Assembly: GCA_013397435.1 (NCBI GenBank)
Contig: VZRG01001037.1
Coordinates: forward strand, 1 to 64,000
Length of the DNA stretch: 64,000 bases
DNA from: Erythrocercus mccallii
Taxonomy: Eukaryota > Chordata > Aves > Passeriformes > Dicruridae
Reading direction: 5' to 3'
Each line of letters starts with the position of its first letter. Position 1 is the stretch's first letter. Of this stretch, positions 12,401-24,630 are shown one piece after another. The notes below the pieces were generated by a model, which was not told the DNA's origin, did not search any database, and saw only the letters and a list, made by a program, of their open reading frames with translations. A program made the translations under genes and the position numbers.

Positions 12401-14968
12401 ACTGAGTTAGCAGACTGCAGAGTAGCCCCCTCCAAATACTACCTTTTTGTCCATAAGAGTTTTAGAAGGCTTTTTTCTTTTCAGAGAAAATAACATGTAA
12501 TGACTACGTGATCTTACCTGTTGGAAGCAATTCTGTTACCGCAGTAGTTGTATTACCTAAGCAGTAATAATACTAGATCCAGCTGTGTAGAACCAGTCAA
12601 AAGTTTGCTTTCAATCTGATAAAAATCTCATTCCTCTCCCTCTAATTCTAAAGGGCAAGTTACAGTTAAATGTAACACCTTCTTTCCATTCTTAAATCTT
12701 CCTCCCTGTTTCTCCCCCACACCTCCCCAGCAGCCTGCACTGTTGACTGTCTATAATGACAGGATGATCTGTCCAACTTGCAAATTTAATGGTCATAATG
12801 AGAGATTTTAGAGTCTTGAGACTAAAGACTGAGAAATTTTGATCAGCCTCACAAGCTACACATGTAGCACAGATTCAGAATTTCATTTCCTTATAATACT
12901 TCAAACAAGGCACTGCATCCTAATTCTTACCTAACACACTTTTTAAGGCAAGAAATTTCTGTACTGTCTTTTGTACTGTAACTCTTTTTTGTGTGTCACT
13001 CATTCTGCTCTCACATTGGCTTTACCTGCCTCCTTTTACCTGTTTAAATTGCAGACTTTTTAGATAAATGGATAAACTATACCCAGCTGAAGTGCAGAGC
13101 ACACACTCCTCAGTAGGTTTCTCTAGACTGTGCTGCTGACATGGACCAAACAGTTGGGTTAAAACTCTTTTCGTAGCTTGCAATAACAGTGGACTAAATT
13201 TTGGTGTCTAATATTTTCTAGCAAGACTCAAAATGTTACAACAGACCAGGAAAAAATGTTACTTCAACAACTCCAAGAAATTACTAGAGTTATGAAAGAA
13301 GGAAAATTCATAGATGACATCTCTCCTGAGAAGGAGGCCGAGGAAGCTCCTTACATGGCAGATTGGGAAGGTAAGCGAGAGCCTTTCTTACCATTACCCT
13401 TACAAGGAAAATTGGATAAAGATTACTCACACTTCCAGAGAATTTCAAAATTTTGGTTAACTTTATCCTTCCTTTTCCAGAAGCCAGTGTTCAAAACTTT
13501 GCAAGAAGTTGCTTGGCTTTTTTGTTTTCCCCAAGCATAACAGAAAAAATAGACTTTGAGGTATCCAACATTTCTTTTAGTGTAAACACTGCACTATCTG
13601 CTGCCCAAAGTGGCATATGAATATTCACATATGCTCCATCTGCTGCTGGGGCTTGGTTGCTCTGGATTTATATCTTTCCCTCTCTGTGCTGGATTTCATG
13701 ACAATCATAAAACCCTTGGAAATCAGAATCAGTATGTTTTAGATAACTTAAAGCTTTTACTTTTAATTAGTCAATTTTTGTTAGCTCCAATATTGTAAAA
13801 GTCAGCTCCAGGAAGTCTTTTAAAAACTATTTATTTTCATGTCCTTTCCATTCCTTGTTGTTTACCTGCTACATAAATGTGTTTTCAAGATATCTTAGTT
13901 GAGCTGCTCTGTATCATAATTTTAAATGCAGACTTAATTTTTTGCTTTTTAAAAAGCTTTCAAAAATGATCCAAAACATAAAGCATAAACAGTGGCCTTG
14001 AGCTCTGTTCATAAAGTCAAGTTTATGATGTTATTTCTAAAATGAAATCCACAAAGCCATTGATGTATCTGTTTTTTCAACTTTCTCAGTAATGCTGTTT
14101 ATAGCAAGTGTTCAAACCATGTATCAGTCAATCTATAGGCAGAAAAAAAAAAGGGATCCATTTAAAAATCTAAGACACACCATTTTTACCTGTTAGCCCC
14201 TATAGCTTCCAGCAAAGCTCAGCTTTCGCTCCTGAAAGTCAGGATTGATATCCTGGCTCCCTAAAAGTAAGTCAACTTTTTTTCATCATCTCCCAAGAAG
14301 ACATGCTTTGCATTCTTGCCATGGATTTAATCCCGTGATGTGTACATGGCATTAAAGAGCTGACACTTGCACTGGCAGTAGAAAAAACAACTGTCCTGGC
14401 CAACTTGCATCCACCACTGAGGTCAGGACTACTTTTAAATGCTGGTAATACTCCAAGCTGCATATCCCTTTATTCCTAAGGTTATCCAGAAGAGACCTAT
14501 CCTGTCTACGATAACTCCGATTGCTTCAAACGCAAACAGGACACTATCCTGGTAGATTATCCTGACCTTAGCCAGCCCTCTCCAGAGGAGCTGGCAGAAA
14601 GAATGGAGGGCATGGAAGATGAGGAGTATCCTTATGATGAAACCCTGCTAAGTGATGTCACCACGGGAAAGGGCTGTCAGGATTTAATGCAGAAAAAGGA
14701 TGATGTAACTCCCGTCAGGGAGGAGAAGAGTGACCTTCCTGCCAGCCAGAGCACTGGGGAGTGCTGCTGTTGCTGTGATGATGATCCTGCTGTCATAGCA
14801 GAGAATGCTGGATTCCACTCTGAGAGCTGCAGTGAAGTAGAAGAGACAAGCCAAGAGGACCTGTCTGCGGAGTCAGAAAATGAACATGCAGCACTGGAAA
14901 AGCAAAAAGCCAGGGATTCAGAGGAGACAGGCACGCTGAGAAAGCGCAACACCAAAGTACTTGGTTGA
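361..14968 (+). CDS. RIC3: RIC3 acetylcholine receptor chaperone (whole gene, six coding exons)
   Basis: RIC3 is an ER membrane protein that promotes folding, assembly and surface delivery of nicotinic acetylcholine receptors (notably alpha7) and 5-HT3 receptors. The six exons join with consistent phases into 387 codons, close to the roughly 370 residues of mammalian RIC3. Visible parts, in order, are an N-terminal hydrophobic segment (residues about 9-24), a proline/glycine-rich linker with GGGGSGS near 82-88, and a transmembrane segment (about 96-117, containing IIPIYGFGIFLYILYILF). A coiled-coil region follows (about 146-204, containing MEKLINRVGP and QEITRVMKEGKFI). The C-terminal tail is acidic and probably disordered, ending in LRKRN. 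All donors are GT and all acceptors AG. The match to vertebrate RIC3 is collinear over the whole length. Only the UTRs remain undefined. Confidence 0.96.
1008..1028. repeat. Perfect palindrome with E-box
   Basis: The arms ATAAGCCAC and GTGGCTTAT are exact reverse complements separated by GTG, so the centre includes the E-box CACGTG. It lies about 0.5 kb downstream of RIC3 exon 1, where a promoter-proximal element could sit. Function is unproven. Confidence 0.6.
1926..1961. repeat. Two-copy tandem repeat, 20-bp period
   Basis: The 16-mer CCAGTTATTTTCAGTG occurs twice, 20 bases apart, with no mismatch. It is a small local duplication within RIC3 intron 1. Confidence 0.8.
6101..6324 (+). CDS. 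RIC3: RIC3 coding exon 2 (transmembrane segment)
   Basis: Follows acceptor TTTTTTGCAG and precedes donor AAG-GTAAGA; 224 bases, phase 1 to phase 0. It encodes residues 44-118: a histidine/proline stretch, SHLTEAVAKAKA, a glycine/serine linker, and GQIIPIYGFGIFLYILYILF. The last motif is the most conserved transmembrane segment of the RIC3 family. The frame closes exactly with exons 1 and 3. Confidence 0.96.
6325..6900 (+). other. RIC3: RIC3 intron 2
   Basis: A 576-base intron, mostly T-rich, ending TTCCCTCTTCAG. I see no other feature in it. Confidence 0.9.
6901..6979 (+). CDS. RIC3: RIC3 coding exon 3
   Basis: 79 bases from acceptor CCCTCTTCAG to donor A-GTGAGTAT, phase 0 to phase 1. It encodes residues 119-144 plus one base, with LASKGRTT and TPGNMKRKI. 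This corresponds to the short exon just after the transmembrane segment in mammals. Assignment rests on position and frame as well as partial identity. Confidence 0.93.
7083..7115. repeat. C25 homopolymer followed by A8
   Basis: Twenty-five consecutive C followed directly by eight A. The tract lies 103 bases downstream of the donor of RIC3 exon 3. Homopolymers of this length are often mis-sized in assemblies, so the exact count is uncertain. Confidence 0.95.
8011..8150 (+). mobile_element. MIR-like ancient SINE remnant
   Basis: The order of motifs fits the MIR core in plus orientation: GCAGAGCAGGGGTCAGG, then ACTGGATTAGGAACCTGA, then CACCACTTACATAGTGACTT, then GTAACTTCCTTTCTCT. These correspond to the MIR parts reading 'gagcaggg', 'cactta', 'gtgacctt' and 'acttcctctct'. 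The copy is heavily diverged and its edges are approximate. Confidence 0.55.
8473..8566 (+). CDS. RIC3: RIC3 coding exon 4 (coiled coil, first half)
   Basis: 94 bases from acceptor TTTGTTTTACAG to donor AG-GTGTGT, phase 1 to phase 2. It encodes the end of Thr145 through most of Ser176, including LTQLQERLRETEEAMEKLIN, a heptad-like coiled coil highly conserved in vertebrate RIC3. Confidence 0.96.
8567..13221 (+). other. RIC3: RIC3 intron 4
   Basis: A 4.7 kb AT-rich intron ending ATATTTTCTAG. The only internal structure seen is an imperfect direct repeat near 12112-12170 (GAGATTATCTGTCTGATCTC and GAGATCATCTGTCTGACCTC, 37 bases apart). The open frames look random. Confidence 0.85.
13222..13370 (+). 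CDS. RIC3: RIC3 coding exon 5 (coiled coil, second half)
   Basis: 149 bases from acceptor ATTTTCTAG to donor GAAG-GTAAGC, phase 2 to phase 1. It encodes residues 176-225, including TTDQEKMLLQQLQEI, then TRVMKEGKFI and SPEKEAEEAPYM. This block is almost identical to the mammalian protein. Confidence 0.96.
13371..14480 (+). other. RIC3: RIC3 intron 5
   Basis: A 1.1 kb AT-rich intron ending TTTATTCCTAAG. I see nothing else in it apart from short A and T runs. Confidence 0.88.
14481..14968 (+). CDS. RIC3: RIC3 coding exon 6, acidic C-terminal tail and stop
   Basis: Opens after acceptor TTCCTAAG and runs to TGA at 14966-14968. It encodes residues 226-387, beginning YPEETYPVYDNSDCFKRKQ and TILVDYPD, then the acidic MEGMEDEEYPYDE. 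A run of five cysteines (320-324) precedes DDDPAVIAENAGF, and the end is LRKRN. The tail is rich in Glu, Asp and Ser and probably disordered. Mammalian RIC3 has a shorter cysteine cluster at the same point. Confidence 0.95.
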
Positions 14969-16230
14969 TAGGGACAACAGTGGATGCTATCTGGATTGTA
15001 AAGGTAGAGGTCATAAACTGTCATCCACATGGGTTTTCTTCCTCCCAGTGAGGACTTGTCTGTGTTCATCTCCTTGTACCTATTGCATTCTCCTGGTACC
15101 AGTCACATTATCTGCCTGAACTGGAAGCCAATGCCCTCTTTCATGCACTTGTCATGGGTCATCATGATGTTGCCAACAGTGCTTTGTCCTTGATTTTTGA
15201 AGCCTTGTATTTTGGAGCAGATATTTGTGACTCGTTCCTTTTCAATTCTGAAGGAGCCATGCTTGGTTTTGCCCTTTGTCATCCCAGCGTTAACCAAATG
15301 TCTCTTCTGACTATTTCAAAAACATCTGTGTGCTACCAGTTAGGAGAGTTAATCAAATCCTTTTATGTATATGAGTTTACTGGGATGCTGAAGGACAAAA
15401 TATGCCTTCTTTCTCTTAGCTCAATGTTAGCTGGTCAGCAGAGCAGACCATAGTCACACACATGACTCTGTCATTGCTCTCTATGCTTGAGAAACTGCTG
15501 TCACTACAATCCACAAAGCTCCTATGCTATACCACAGCCCCTTTCCCAGTTATTTGGTGTTGTTGGAACAGTAGCCTAATCCATTTTGTGTTACTTGTGT
15601 GAGCAAGACTGGAGCTCTATGAGGTGTGCTTTAACTTTGCCTTAGCTGTGGTAAAATTCCCAGATGATTGCAGGAAGTGGACCACAATATGTGAGTGCAC
15701 TAAAAACATCCCCAGAGATTAAAACCAAAAAAGGAGTGTTAAGGTTTGTCTGTAAAGAAGAGAACAGCATGGGGGGGACCCTCAGATTGAAGGTAGCAGA
15801 CTTTTCCTTCTTCCTGGAAACCTGTGGGATATTTGTGCTCTTGGAATGCTGAGGCAATCCCAGGAATGGGATGAGGATGCTGGAGCCAAGGGCTCCTGAA
15901 GGGAGGTGGCAGGCAGGCCCTGTGCCCAAGGGACAGCCTTTCTTGTACGAGCAGCATGGCAGGTGGGATGGGCTCCAGGAAAGGGTCCCTCAGCTCCCAT
16001 GACCCTCCTGCTTCTCCCATATCCAGGTGCTTTTCAGGCCCACCATAACCCAGTGTATTGGGCCACACTCATGGCGCAGTCACAGTGGCCATTTGTGATG
16101 TCACCAGTCCCCTGAGTGCTCTGGCAGTGTAGAAGCAGGGCCCTCTGCAGCTGCCCCCGTCCACCCATCTCTGGGGCCCTTGATGAATGTCTGGAAGGAA
16201 GAAAAGCCCGAGCAGCGAGGCGGATGGCAG

Positions 16231-16615
16231 CCCACCTTTGTAAGCAACGGCAGCAGGGCCCCTTCCAGTGATGGCTGAAGACGAAGGCATGTGCCAGGAG
16301 GAGGATGCGGAAGAGGAGGAACAAAATCTCCCCCGTGCCATGAGTGCCACGGCCCTCAGCTCCCTGGTCCTGGCCATGCAGAGCTTGGCTCTGTGCCAGC
16401 GCGGGGACATCGGCCTGCCAGGGAGCCACTGGAGCAGTGGGCTGGGTGGCCACCCACCTTTGCATGGGACAGCACAGAGACACGTCCAGCAGCGGCCAGA
16501 GAGGGAGTCACTTTCCCTGGGCCTGAGAAATGGCCATCGACGGTGCAGGAGGAGGAAGAGGGGAAAGAGGAGGAGAAGCATCAGCCCTTGCACCATGAGA
16601 GCCATGGCCAACATG
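16231..16615. repeat. Degenerate GC-rich tandem duplication, about 220-255 bp period
   Basis: Blocks recur in the same order: CCCACCTTTG at 16231 and 16453, a GAGGAGGAAGAG-type purine run near 16298 and 16550, and CCATGAG followed by GCCA-GGCC near 16338 and 16593. Spacing grows from 222 to about 255 bases, so the copies differ by indels. The duplication explains why long frames are open on both strands here. No family recognised. Confidence 0.5.
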
Positions 16616-17697
16616 CGAGGGACAACATCCAGCGCATGCCTCCAGGAATTCTGGCGGCTCAAAATCCGCACCTGCCTGACTGAAAAATAAGCAACAAGGA
16701 TGAAAATGCAGTCATTCTCCTTATTTGGTACTTTGGTGACAGCATCTGTGCTCCCATGACCCCTTAAGTAGGAGGTGTTTTTTAGTAATTTTCCAGTTCC
16801 ATGTCCACATCCTGCTTTACTGCTGCCACCTTACATCCTGGGTTTTTTAGGCTATAACATCAACAATTTGAGACTAGTTTTACTAAACAGAGTAAAGTTA
16901 TCATAATGAAGGCATGGAGCCCTAGGAATTTCTACTTTGCAAACGTGCTAGGGAATATTATGGACTCCCAGCCTCCACATGTGGCTTGTCCTACTGGCTC
17001 ACCCAGTCTCCTGACATCAACAACCATTTGTTGATTGCCATGCATCATATGAGCCCTTCCTTCTCATCCCCTACACCACCCTTCCTGGAGCTCCTCTGCT
17101 CTGAGCCACAGGGAAAGGACATGAATTGACTTGGCTTTCACCAGGCTACTGCACTGAGGTGACAGGAGTTTTATCCCCAAGAAGGTCACTGACGTTCCTG
17201 GGATCTGGAGGTGGGGTTGCTTCAGTCTGAGGACAACAATCCCTGATGGATGGATGAGGTCAGCCTTGCATTAAGAATATTAGCAGACCAAGACAGGAAT
17301 GTAGACAGCTGTTTCATTGGAGAAGCAGCAGATGGCAGTTCGGCCAGGAAGAAGTGCTGGCCTTGACATGGAGGTTCCTTCTAGCTGCTTCATAGGAAGT
17401 TCTTTTCAATGTTGGGGGAAAAAAATTAAAAAACCAAACCAATAAACCAAAAAAAACCAGCAAAATTTCTTTCTTCCTCTCTTTTTTGGGATTTGGTGAG
17501 TGCCCGTGGGGATTCCTCTGTCCCCTCTTGGTCTCCACAGTCCTGGAAAGGTATTGATGTCAGGGGTATAGGGCCAGCCCAGGCCTTGGAGATGGTGAGG
17601 TGCTGGGGCCCATGGCACACAAGGGCAGGCTGAGGGAGCTGCCTCTGGGGCGGTGGTGGAGCAGGTGGCCCTGTGGAAGTGTGGCTGTCCCACCCTT

Positions 17698-17748
17698 GTC
17701 AACTTTCAAGGTCAGGTTGGCTGGGGCTTTGATCAATCTGGTCTAGTG
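17698..17748 (+). mobile_element. CR1 LINE fragment
   Basis: Contains CAAGGTCAGGTTGGCTGGGG followed by CTTTGATCAATCTGGTCTAG. This is the familiar avian CR1 3'-region motif (aggccaggttgga-ggggctttgagcaacctggtctagtg) in sense orientation. Edges are approximate and the 3' terminal repeat is not present. Confidence 0.65.
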
Positions 17749-20700
17749 TCAGCCTCACCCCAGCGTTCAGCCAAGCCCTTACATCATTCCCCAGTCTTTC
17801 CAGGGAAATGGTAGGAGATGTGCTGGAGCCCTGCTGTGGATACAGGCACAGCCCAGGGAGAGGCTGACACCCTTTCCCTGGATTGTCACAGCCTGGTGAG
17901 TGCTCCTGGGTGTCACCAGAACTGTGACACTGAGGCAGAAACCCAGGAGCACAGGGCAGACGTCGCACTGCATCTACACCCACCGTGGGCCTCTGGGACA
18001 CTCTGCTTTAATGAAATAAATTGGATTCCCCTGGTCTGCACCCGCTCCAAGCCAGATGCTGGGTGCCAGTCAAGGTGGGGTGCCAGCCTGGGCCTACCCC
18101 CACAGAGCTGCTCACATCTGGCCCTTGGTGCTGGGACGGGGTGTGGGTGCAGTGCCCATGGCAGTGCCCATGGCAAGGGCCTGTGCCACATCCAGAGTCA
18201 CCACCCAGCCCTGTTCCATGCCAACCCCACCAGCCCAGCCCCCAGAGCATCTGTACCCCTCAATTACGGGTCTGGCCCACCAGCTGCCCTCACCACCACC
18301 TCTGCCAGGTGCAATTGTTCCAAATGCACCAGTAATCCAGGTCATCTGGGAATCCAGCAGAGAGACATCACCACAGGAAAGTGGATTTGTGTTGATCAGG
18401 AGCTCCTCGTGATGGCCATCGATCTCCAGGTGGGACTTGCCCAATCCTCTTGGCACAGTGTTACTGTGTGCTCCCAGAATAATTATGTTGTACCAGACAC
18501 TTTCTCCCAGGTTTGGAAAACCTCAGCCAAGAGTCCCCTTTTCAATGCCAGGTCAATTTCCCATTGTTTCAAGCACTAAGAAGGACTTAACCCCCCCCTT
18601 TTACATGGGGAAAAAAAAGGAGCTGAACTCTCCTTTTACATGTGCCTTGCAAGGGCTCTAATCCCTTACACTTTAGGAGTTGTTAGGGCTACTTTTAACA
18701 CCTGTGACAGTTTCTCTGTTTCCTGTTTCTTTGCAGCAAGGTGCCAGAGAGTCTCAAGAGCTCATCCCTGAGGCACTAATGGCCTTGGCAGCCCCTCCCC
18801 AGGGCCCAGTTAGTGCTCTCTGAATGTAGCCAGCCTTGCCTCCTGTAGCAGCTCACCAGCAGCCTTCAGACTTGAATTCCTCCTGTTTGAATAGTATTTC
18901 CTTTTTGCCCTTTGCCTCAGCTTTCCTCCCTCTGAAACAGAAATGTCTGTTTAGAGGAGCATTTTAGAAAAGGATCATCAAATATGTGTCTCCAGCTTTC
19001 ACAACTATTAACTGCTCACTTCTACTAGAGAAGACTTGTACTTTGAAGGACAGCTTAGCTGATCAAAATCAGGATTCTCAGAGAACTTTGATTAAGTAAA
19101 TCAAAATCATAGGTCAGAACATCAGCAAAGCTGGGAATTTGAGAAAAAGTCATAGAAGCTCAGGTGGATGCCCATTGGGTGCAGTCAGACTCTTTAAAAG
19201 CACTTGCTCCTTTACTTGTGATGCTTCCCACCTGGCAAATGAAATGGCTGTACTTTTTGTTAAAGCTAAAAGAAACAGCGCATGTGTTGTTAAAACAAAA
19301 CATTATGATAAAACTAGATTTTAAAACCCACAAACGGGCTTAGTTCTCCCTGGATATTTGAGAATGGTTACAGATTGTTTCGGGCATTCCATGGGATCAG
19401 GAAAAAAGCAAACAGTAAGATCACTGCTGGCCCCAAAAATACTCTAAAGAGCATTAGGTATCAAATGGTATTTGGAAAACAGATAAATGTCTTAGAAGTT
19501 TATGACCCAACTCTTTGCATTAGCAATTAGTGGCCATATCTTGGATTTTTAATTTTCCAGGTAAGAATAAGAAAACTATGCCTACCTTTGAGAACTCAGA
19601 CCAATCTAGTGCAATAATCTTCTATTAAAATAATATTTACTTGCACACTCTAATAAAAAATAATAAAATCCTATGTTTCTAACCTCGTGTATCACAAACA
19701 CCAAGGAAGAGAAACCAGATAAGAGTTAGAAAATCATCTATGTATCAATGGTTTTATACTGACCACATATTTCAAAGCACATGAATCAGACAGACTGAGC
19801 ATCCCAAACACAGCTGGAAAGGTTGGTCTGGTCAAGTGATTTTTCTCAGCTTTGGAGCTTCATGAGTGCTGCGGGGGGATGAGGGGCAGGGACACAGATT
19901 CCTAAAAAGCAAATAGATACCTCTCCTTTTCCTGAGTGGTCTTCCTGGGATGGCTTAGATAGTGCTCAGAGACCATTCCTCCTCTCTGTTGGGATCAAAC
20001 ACCTGCCCAAGTGCAAGATTACCCAAACCACATTGCTCATGGCAGAGAAAATTGTAAAAATACAGTTTAAATGGCACTAGACATTCCTTATGTTAAATAA
20101 CTCCATATCCAGTGGAAGTAATTTATTGAGGTGTTTCCAACCATGGGTAGGGAAAGACGTTGCTTCAAACAAATTAAATTTAGTATTTCTGCACAGTGTT
20201 CTGTATTCACAAACACTGGAGCCTCTATGACATACAACAGGTAAATTATGTGAGATACAAAAATCAGTCATTGCACATACTGGTAAATAAATACATTTAC
20301 TCCAGAATACCAAAGAGTTTCTTTAAAAAATTTAATTTGCAAAAGCACATTCTTGCAGATTTATCTAAAACTCTCTAAAATCTGAACAAAAAGGGAGATG
20401 CCTGCCTACTCGAAACAGGCCAAGACAGTCTTGTGTGCAAACAAGCCTGACATGTTACAGCTATGGTGAAAAAACATGTCTGGTTAAATGTTGGTTCTCA
20501 TGATTAGGCCATTTTTTGTCAAATTTGATATATTTGATATATTCCATTCTTTAAAACCCCATAGGTAAAGAAAATATAGACCATAACATATGCAAATTCT
20601 ACTGTATAACATTGGTTTATTTAAGAAAGGCAAAGAGATGAATCAGAAAATGTTTACTGTGGAAATTAAAAAAAATAAATTAAAAAAATTAATTAATCTG

Positions 20701-23700
20701 CTTTTTCATTTTCTAGGGACAGAAAGATTCATGTAGCACATTTTCTACTTCTTGAAGTTTAAGTAAACAAGTCAGAAACAAAGGTTATATTTCTTAACAG
20801 GCAGATATAGTCTCAACATATTCTAAAATGGGTATTTCTACAGCTGCTCCCAAACACTGGATCTTTCAGACTGCCATTAGTTGGATACAGACAGTGTTGG
20901 AAAGTACAAAATCAGCTCAGTGGCTACTAGGAACTCTCAGAAATGGACCACCTCTAGAGTATGTACTTTGTGAGATACTTCTAGAGGTGCAACAAATTAC
21001 AAAACATCCTCCACAGACATTTTTTTTTTGTTTGTTTCCCTGCTCTTGAGTATAAGAAATTGTTCTAAAAAGAGAAACAAAAGCCCCAGTCTTGTGATCA
21101 TGGGGTAGAGATTGGCTCACTGCCTGGATCAATCCCACTGAAAAGTCAGCTCAAAGGAAAAGCAGATGGTTCTTTGTAATAGATACTTACACGGAGAACA
21201 TGAGAGAGAACAACTCTTTGTAATCTTTTCAACAGAAAAAAAAATCACTTGCTCAAAATTATTTTAAAAGAGATTTCAAATAACTGAATATTTTAGGGAT
21301 ATTTTGCAATGATTAACCCCGAGGCAAATCGACATCATGGTTTATGCTGTCACTGTGAACAGAGGGGAAAGAAGATATCACCAAAGGAGTTTTCTTAAGA
21401 CTGTATCCATATTTATATGTGTGTGTGCACAAATGTTTGCAAATCTAAACCTGGAAAATGTTGGGAAAGTCATAAGGTAAACCCATCTCACACCTAATAC
21501 TGTCAATCCTGCTGGACATTTATGTATGGCCCCTTTATACTTTGCATACAACTGTCAGAGACCTGATTTTCCTGTCACTGAGCACAAGATTCTAATTTGA
21601 CGTAGTTTCAATCACCAGAAAAGATGTTTACAATTTTAGGATAATAAAAATGATTAAAGCTCCAATACTGGTCTTTTCCATACATGTTTTTCAGTAAGCC
21701 ACTGTAAGAGGTTTGTTTCTTGCAGACCTTTCTTAGGGAAACACCCTGTGTGATTTGTTAATTCTCGTGCAGGTTCAGTTCCGCCCTATTTTATCCCTTA
21801 AATCATGGGCAAAGTTTTGTTCTTCTAAATGCTCTGTGGAGTTGCAGTAATGACATCACTGAATTTGGCAGCACATTTAATGGAAAAGGTGAGCATTTTT
21901 CACCAACAGATATTCAAGATCCCCTCTTTGAGTGGCAACAAGTCTTCATGGGATGTATGTACAAGCAAACTTTGACCTCCCTTCCAAATCCAATTTTCTG
22001 ATGTGTTCAAGCCAGTAATGCCCAATTTTTGTGATCCACTTAAGCCCACATTTAAACAAAGACAAGAAGACATGAGGACTCTGGCAGGGACACACAAGGG
22101 TGGCATTATGGAGACACAACAGAAGTTAGAAAGAAACATTGGTTACAACAGCAGGCTTGGGATTAGGCCTGACACAGAAATAAACAGGTGAAAAAGACAT
22201 CACGAAGAAACTGGTACAGAAATCGAGCAGTTCAGATGAGGAACAAATGGTATGGGCAGAGTTCTTACCAATATAACGCAACATAAGCAGTGACCATCAG
22301 TCTATCACTGAACACTGAAATCCATGTCTCCCTCTAAGCAGTGTGCCCATTCTCTAGCAAGAAATACCCTCCTGCCATTCTCAGCACATCCCACTGCATG
22401 CTGGACTTCCTCCACATCTGCAGATGGAGCTTGTTTGCACTTTGGTTTGCTTCTCTGCAACTGCACTCCTTGGATTCTGTGCTGCCTTTTTCTGGACTTA
22501 GGGCTCAAAATAGTGCAAGTATAACAAAAAGGTGTTCTCTTCCGAAAGGCAATGCGAACACAAGGAAAGTTCAAGTAACTTAAGGAGCCACAGGTGCCAG
22601 TTTTTGCCTTCAGGAGGAGCTCTTTCTTCAGGATTGGGAGAGCTGTAATTTAATGGCTTCGGTTCAGCATTTTTTCTGCTAAGCTTCCATGCACGTCTCT
22701 GCAGCCGTGTCCTCTGACTGGTGACAGACACACAAGGTAGGGGACAGCACACGGGGACAAGCATGCACTGTGACAGGGCAGGGTGACAGTGAGCACAGGA
22801 GAGCTGCATTGCTCCATGATAAACCCGCTGTGTGGGCTTTTCTGACATGGCTTGCATGAATGCTAAGAGGGGCTCTCATCCTCCAGATCCAGGCAGATAG
22901 AAATGAAGAAGAAAAAGAGAAAGGAAGATTATTTTCTCAGAAACAAGCATAGCCTCTGATGGGCACTATAAAATCAACCTAGTGCTACAGGCATCACTTA
23001 CATCACACTCCTAGAGTCAAGCTCTGCTACACTACTAGAGCATCCTGGCACCACAAAATCCCAAGTAGAAAGCACACTGTTGTCAGGAAGCTTAAATGCA
23101 TCATACAGGTGGCAATAAATCAGAGAGTGTTTAAACTACTGCAGTAGGAAAACACAGCTTGGGAAATGTGGGCACTACTGTGCAGGTGCTGAGTTTGGAG
23201 GTACAGTTCAAGAAGCCAAAAACTGTGGTACAGTAAGTCCTAAGTGCCACCCTGAGAGTGCAGAGGGGTGAATCCCTTTTACATGTTCACTAGGGCTTGG
23301 TCAGAAACCTGTTCAGCACTTTAAAATTCCCCAACGACCTTGAACTGCTCAACTTGATGAATACCCAGGTGGAAGATTATGCAACCAGAACTGAAGGCCA
23401 CCCTACTTCAAAATGAGAACATATACACAGGGATTTAACACATTTTAATTCACAGATATTGACTTTATAGAGCTTTCACTGACTTAATGTTCTGGGGTGT
23501 CCTCATATGGAAAAACCTGCACACGTTTCAATAAAAGAGAAGGTTATAGATGGGGTGGGAAAAAAAAAATCAAGGAACTTAAAGCAAAACAAGGAATTCC
23601 ATGACACAGATTACCAAGAAGCTGAGAAGCTCCTATCACCTGCCAGGAAGTATTTGATACCAAACAGGAATTCAACCTCGTGGACTTGTGCAATACGGTT

Positions 23701-24612
23701 CAAAAGACAGAATAAACAGTGGTTTTGTAAACAGGGGTTTGGAGGTTTTTTGGAAAGAAAAGAAAACCAACCAAAACCTTGCCATAGTATCACTGGACTC
23801 AATGACTCTTGACAATTCCTCAGTTATAGCTATATTCCACAATCAGCTTTTTGAGATGACACTGTTAGAAACCTTGTAAGAGTACACATCACTGCTGCAG
23901 TCCTACTTTACAACAGACGTTAGAATTAACAGCACATGGAATTTAGTTTCAGCCTACATTGTAAAACACTGAATCCCCAACTAAATACAATTAGGAATGA
24001 AATACAGCCTCATTGTTTGGGGTTTTTTTTTACTTTGGAAAACTCAGTGCTCTTGATTTAAATATTTTGCTGAGCAGCTTTTCAGTTCCTGACATTTGCT
24101 CAGTGTCCCCATGTTTGTTTGGGGTCATTCTCATAATTTAATTTGCAAGAAACTTGATTTCAGGGCAACTTAATTGCCTGATGAGAACTCTGTAGTTACA
24201 CAGTTTGGTTTTCCAGTATTCTAAAGTGAAACAGTTTGGTCTTCAAGATGAAGTTCAAAATGGAGACCCTCTGTTTCCTGGTGCTCACCCATGGCAACAG
24301 CTGGAACAGTAAGGAATTCCTGGTCAGAAAATAAAAGTCTTCTTCTAATCCAGGCACACAGCACTAAGTGTCAGTGATTTTGTCTAGAAATCTTGTTTTT
24401 TTCTTGGATGAAAAGTTTATATTTTTAGTAAAAAATACCAAATCACATGTAAGGCAGCAGGAAATGAGGCAGAGCCTTTACTAGAAAACATGGCTCTATT
24501 TTTTTGTGTTTAGCACTGGAAATACTGCCCTTCAGGAGGAAATGTAGTGGTGCACAAACCAGCAGCATGATTAGGAAAACCCAAGGAAAGCATATTATTA
24601 TATAATATGCTG

Positions 24613-24630
24613 ATATATATATATATATAT
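24613..24630. repeat. (AT)9 microsatellite
   Basis: Nine uninterrupted AT units, flanked by further TA-rich sequence. Confidence 0.9.

Noticed and set aside
14677..15069. 130-codon minus-strand open frame at the RIC3 3' end
   Set aside because: It is a shadow of RIC3 exon 6; the plus strand has clear homology over most of it.
16069..16671. 200-codon minus-strand open frame with leucine-rich stretch
   Set aside because: The leucine and serine runs are the antisense of GAGGAGGA-type repeats in the degenerate duplication. Overlapping frames are open on the other strand too.
17818..18579. 253-codon plus-strand open frame
   Set aside because: It lies in GC-rich sequence where several frames on both strands are open at once. 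It shows no recognisable domain, includes short GCCCATGGCAGT repeats, and has no splice or promoter context.
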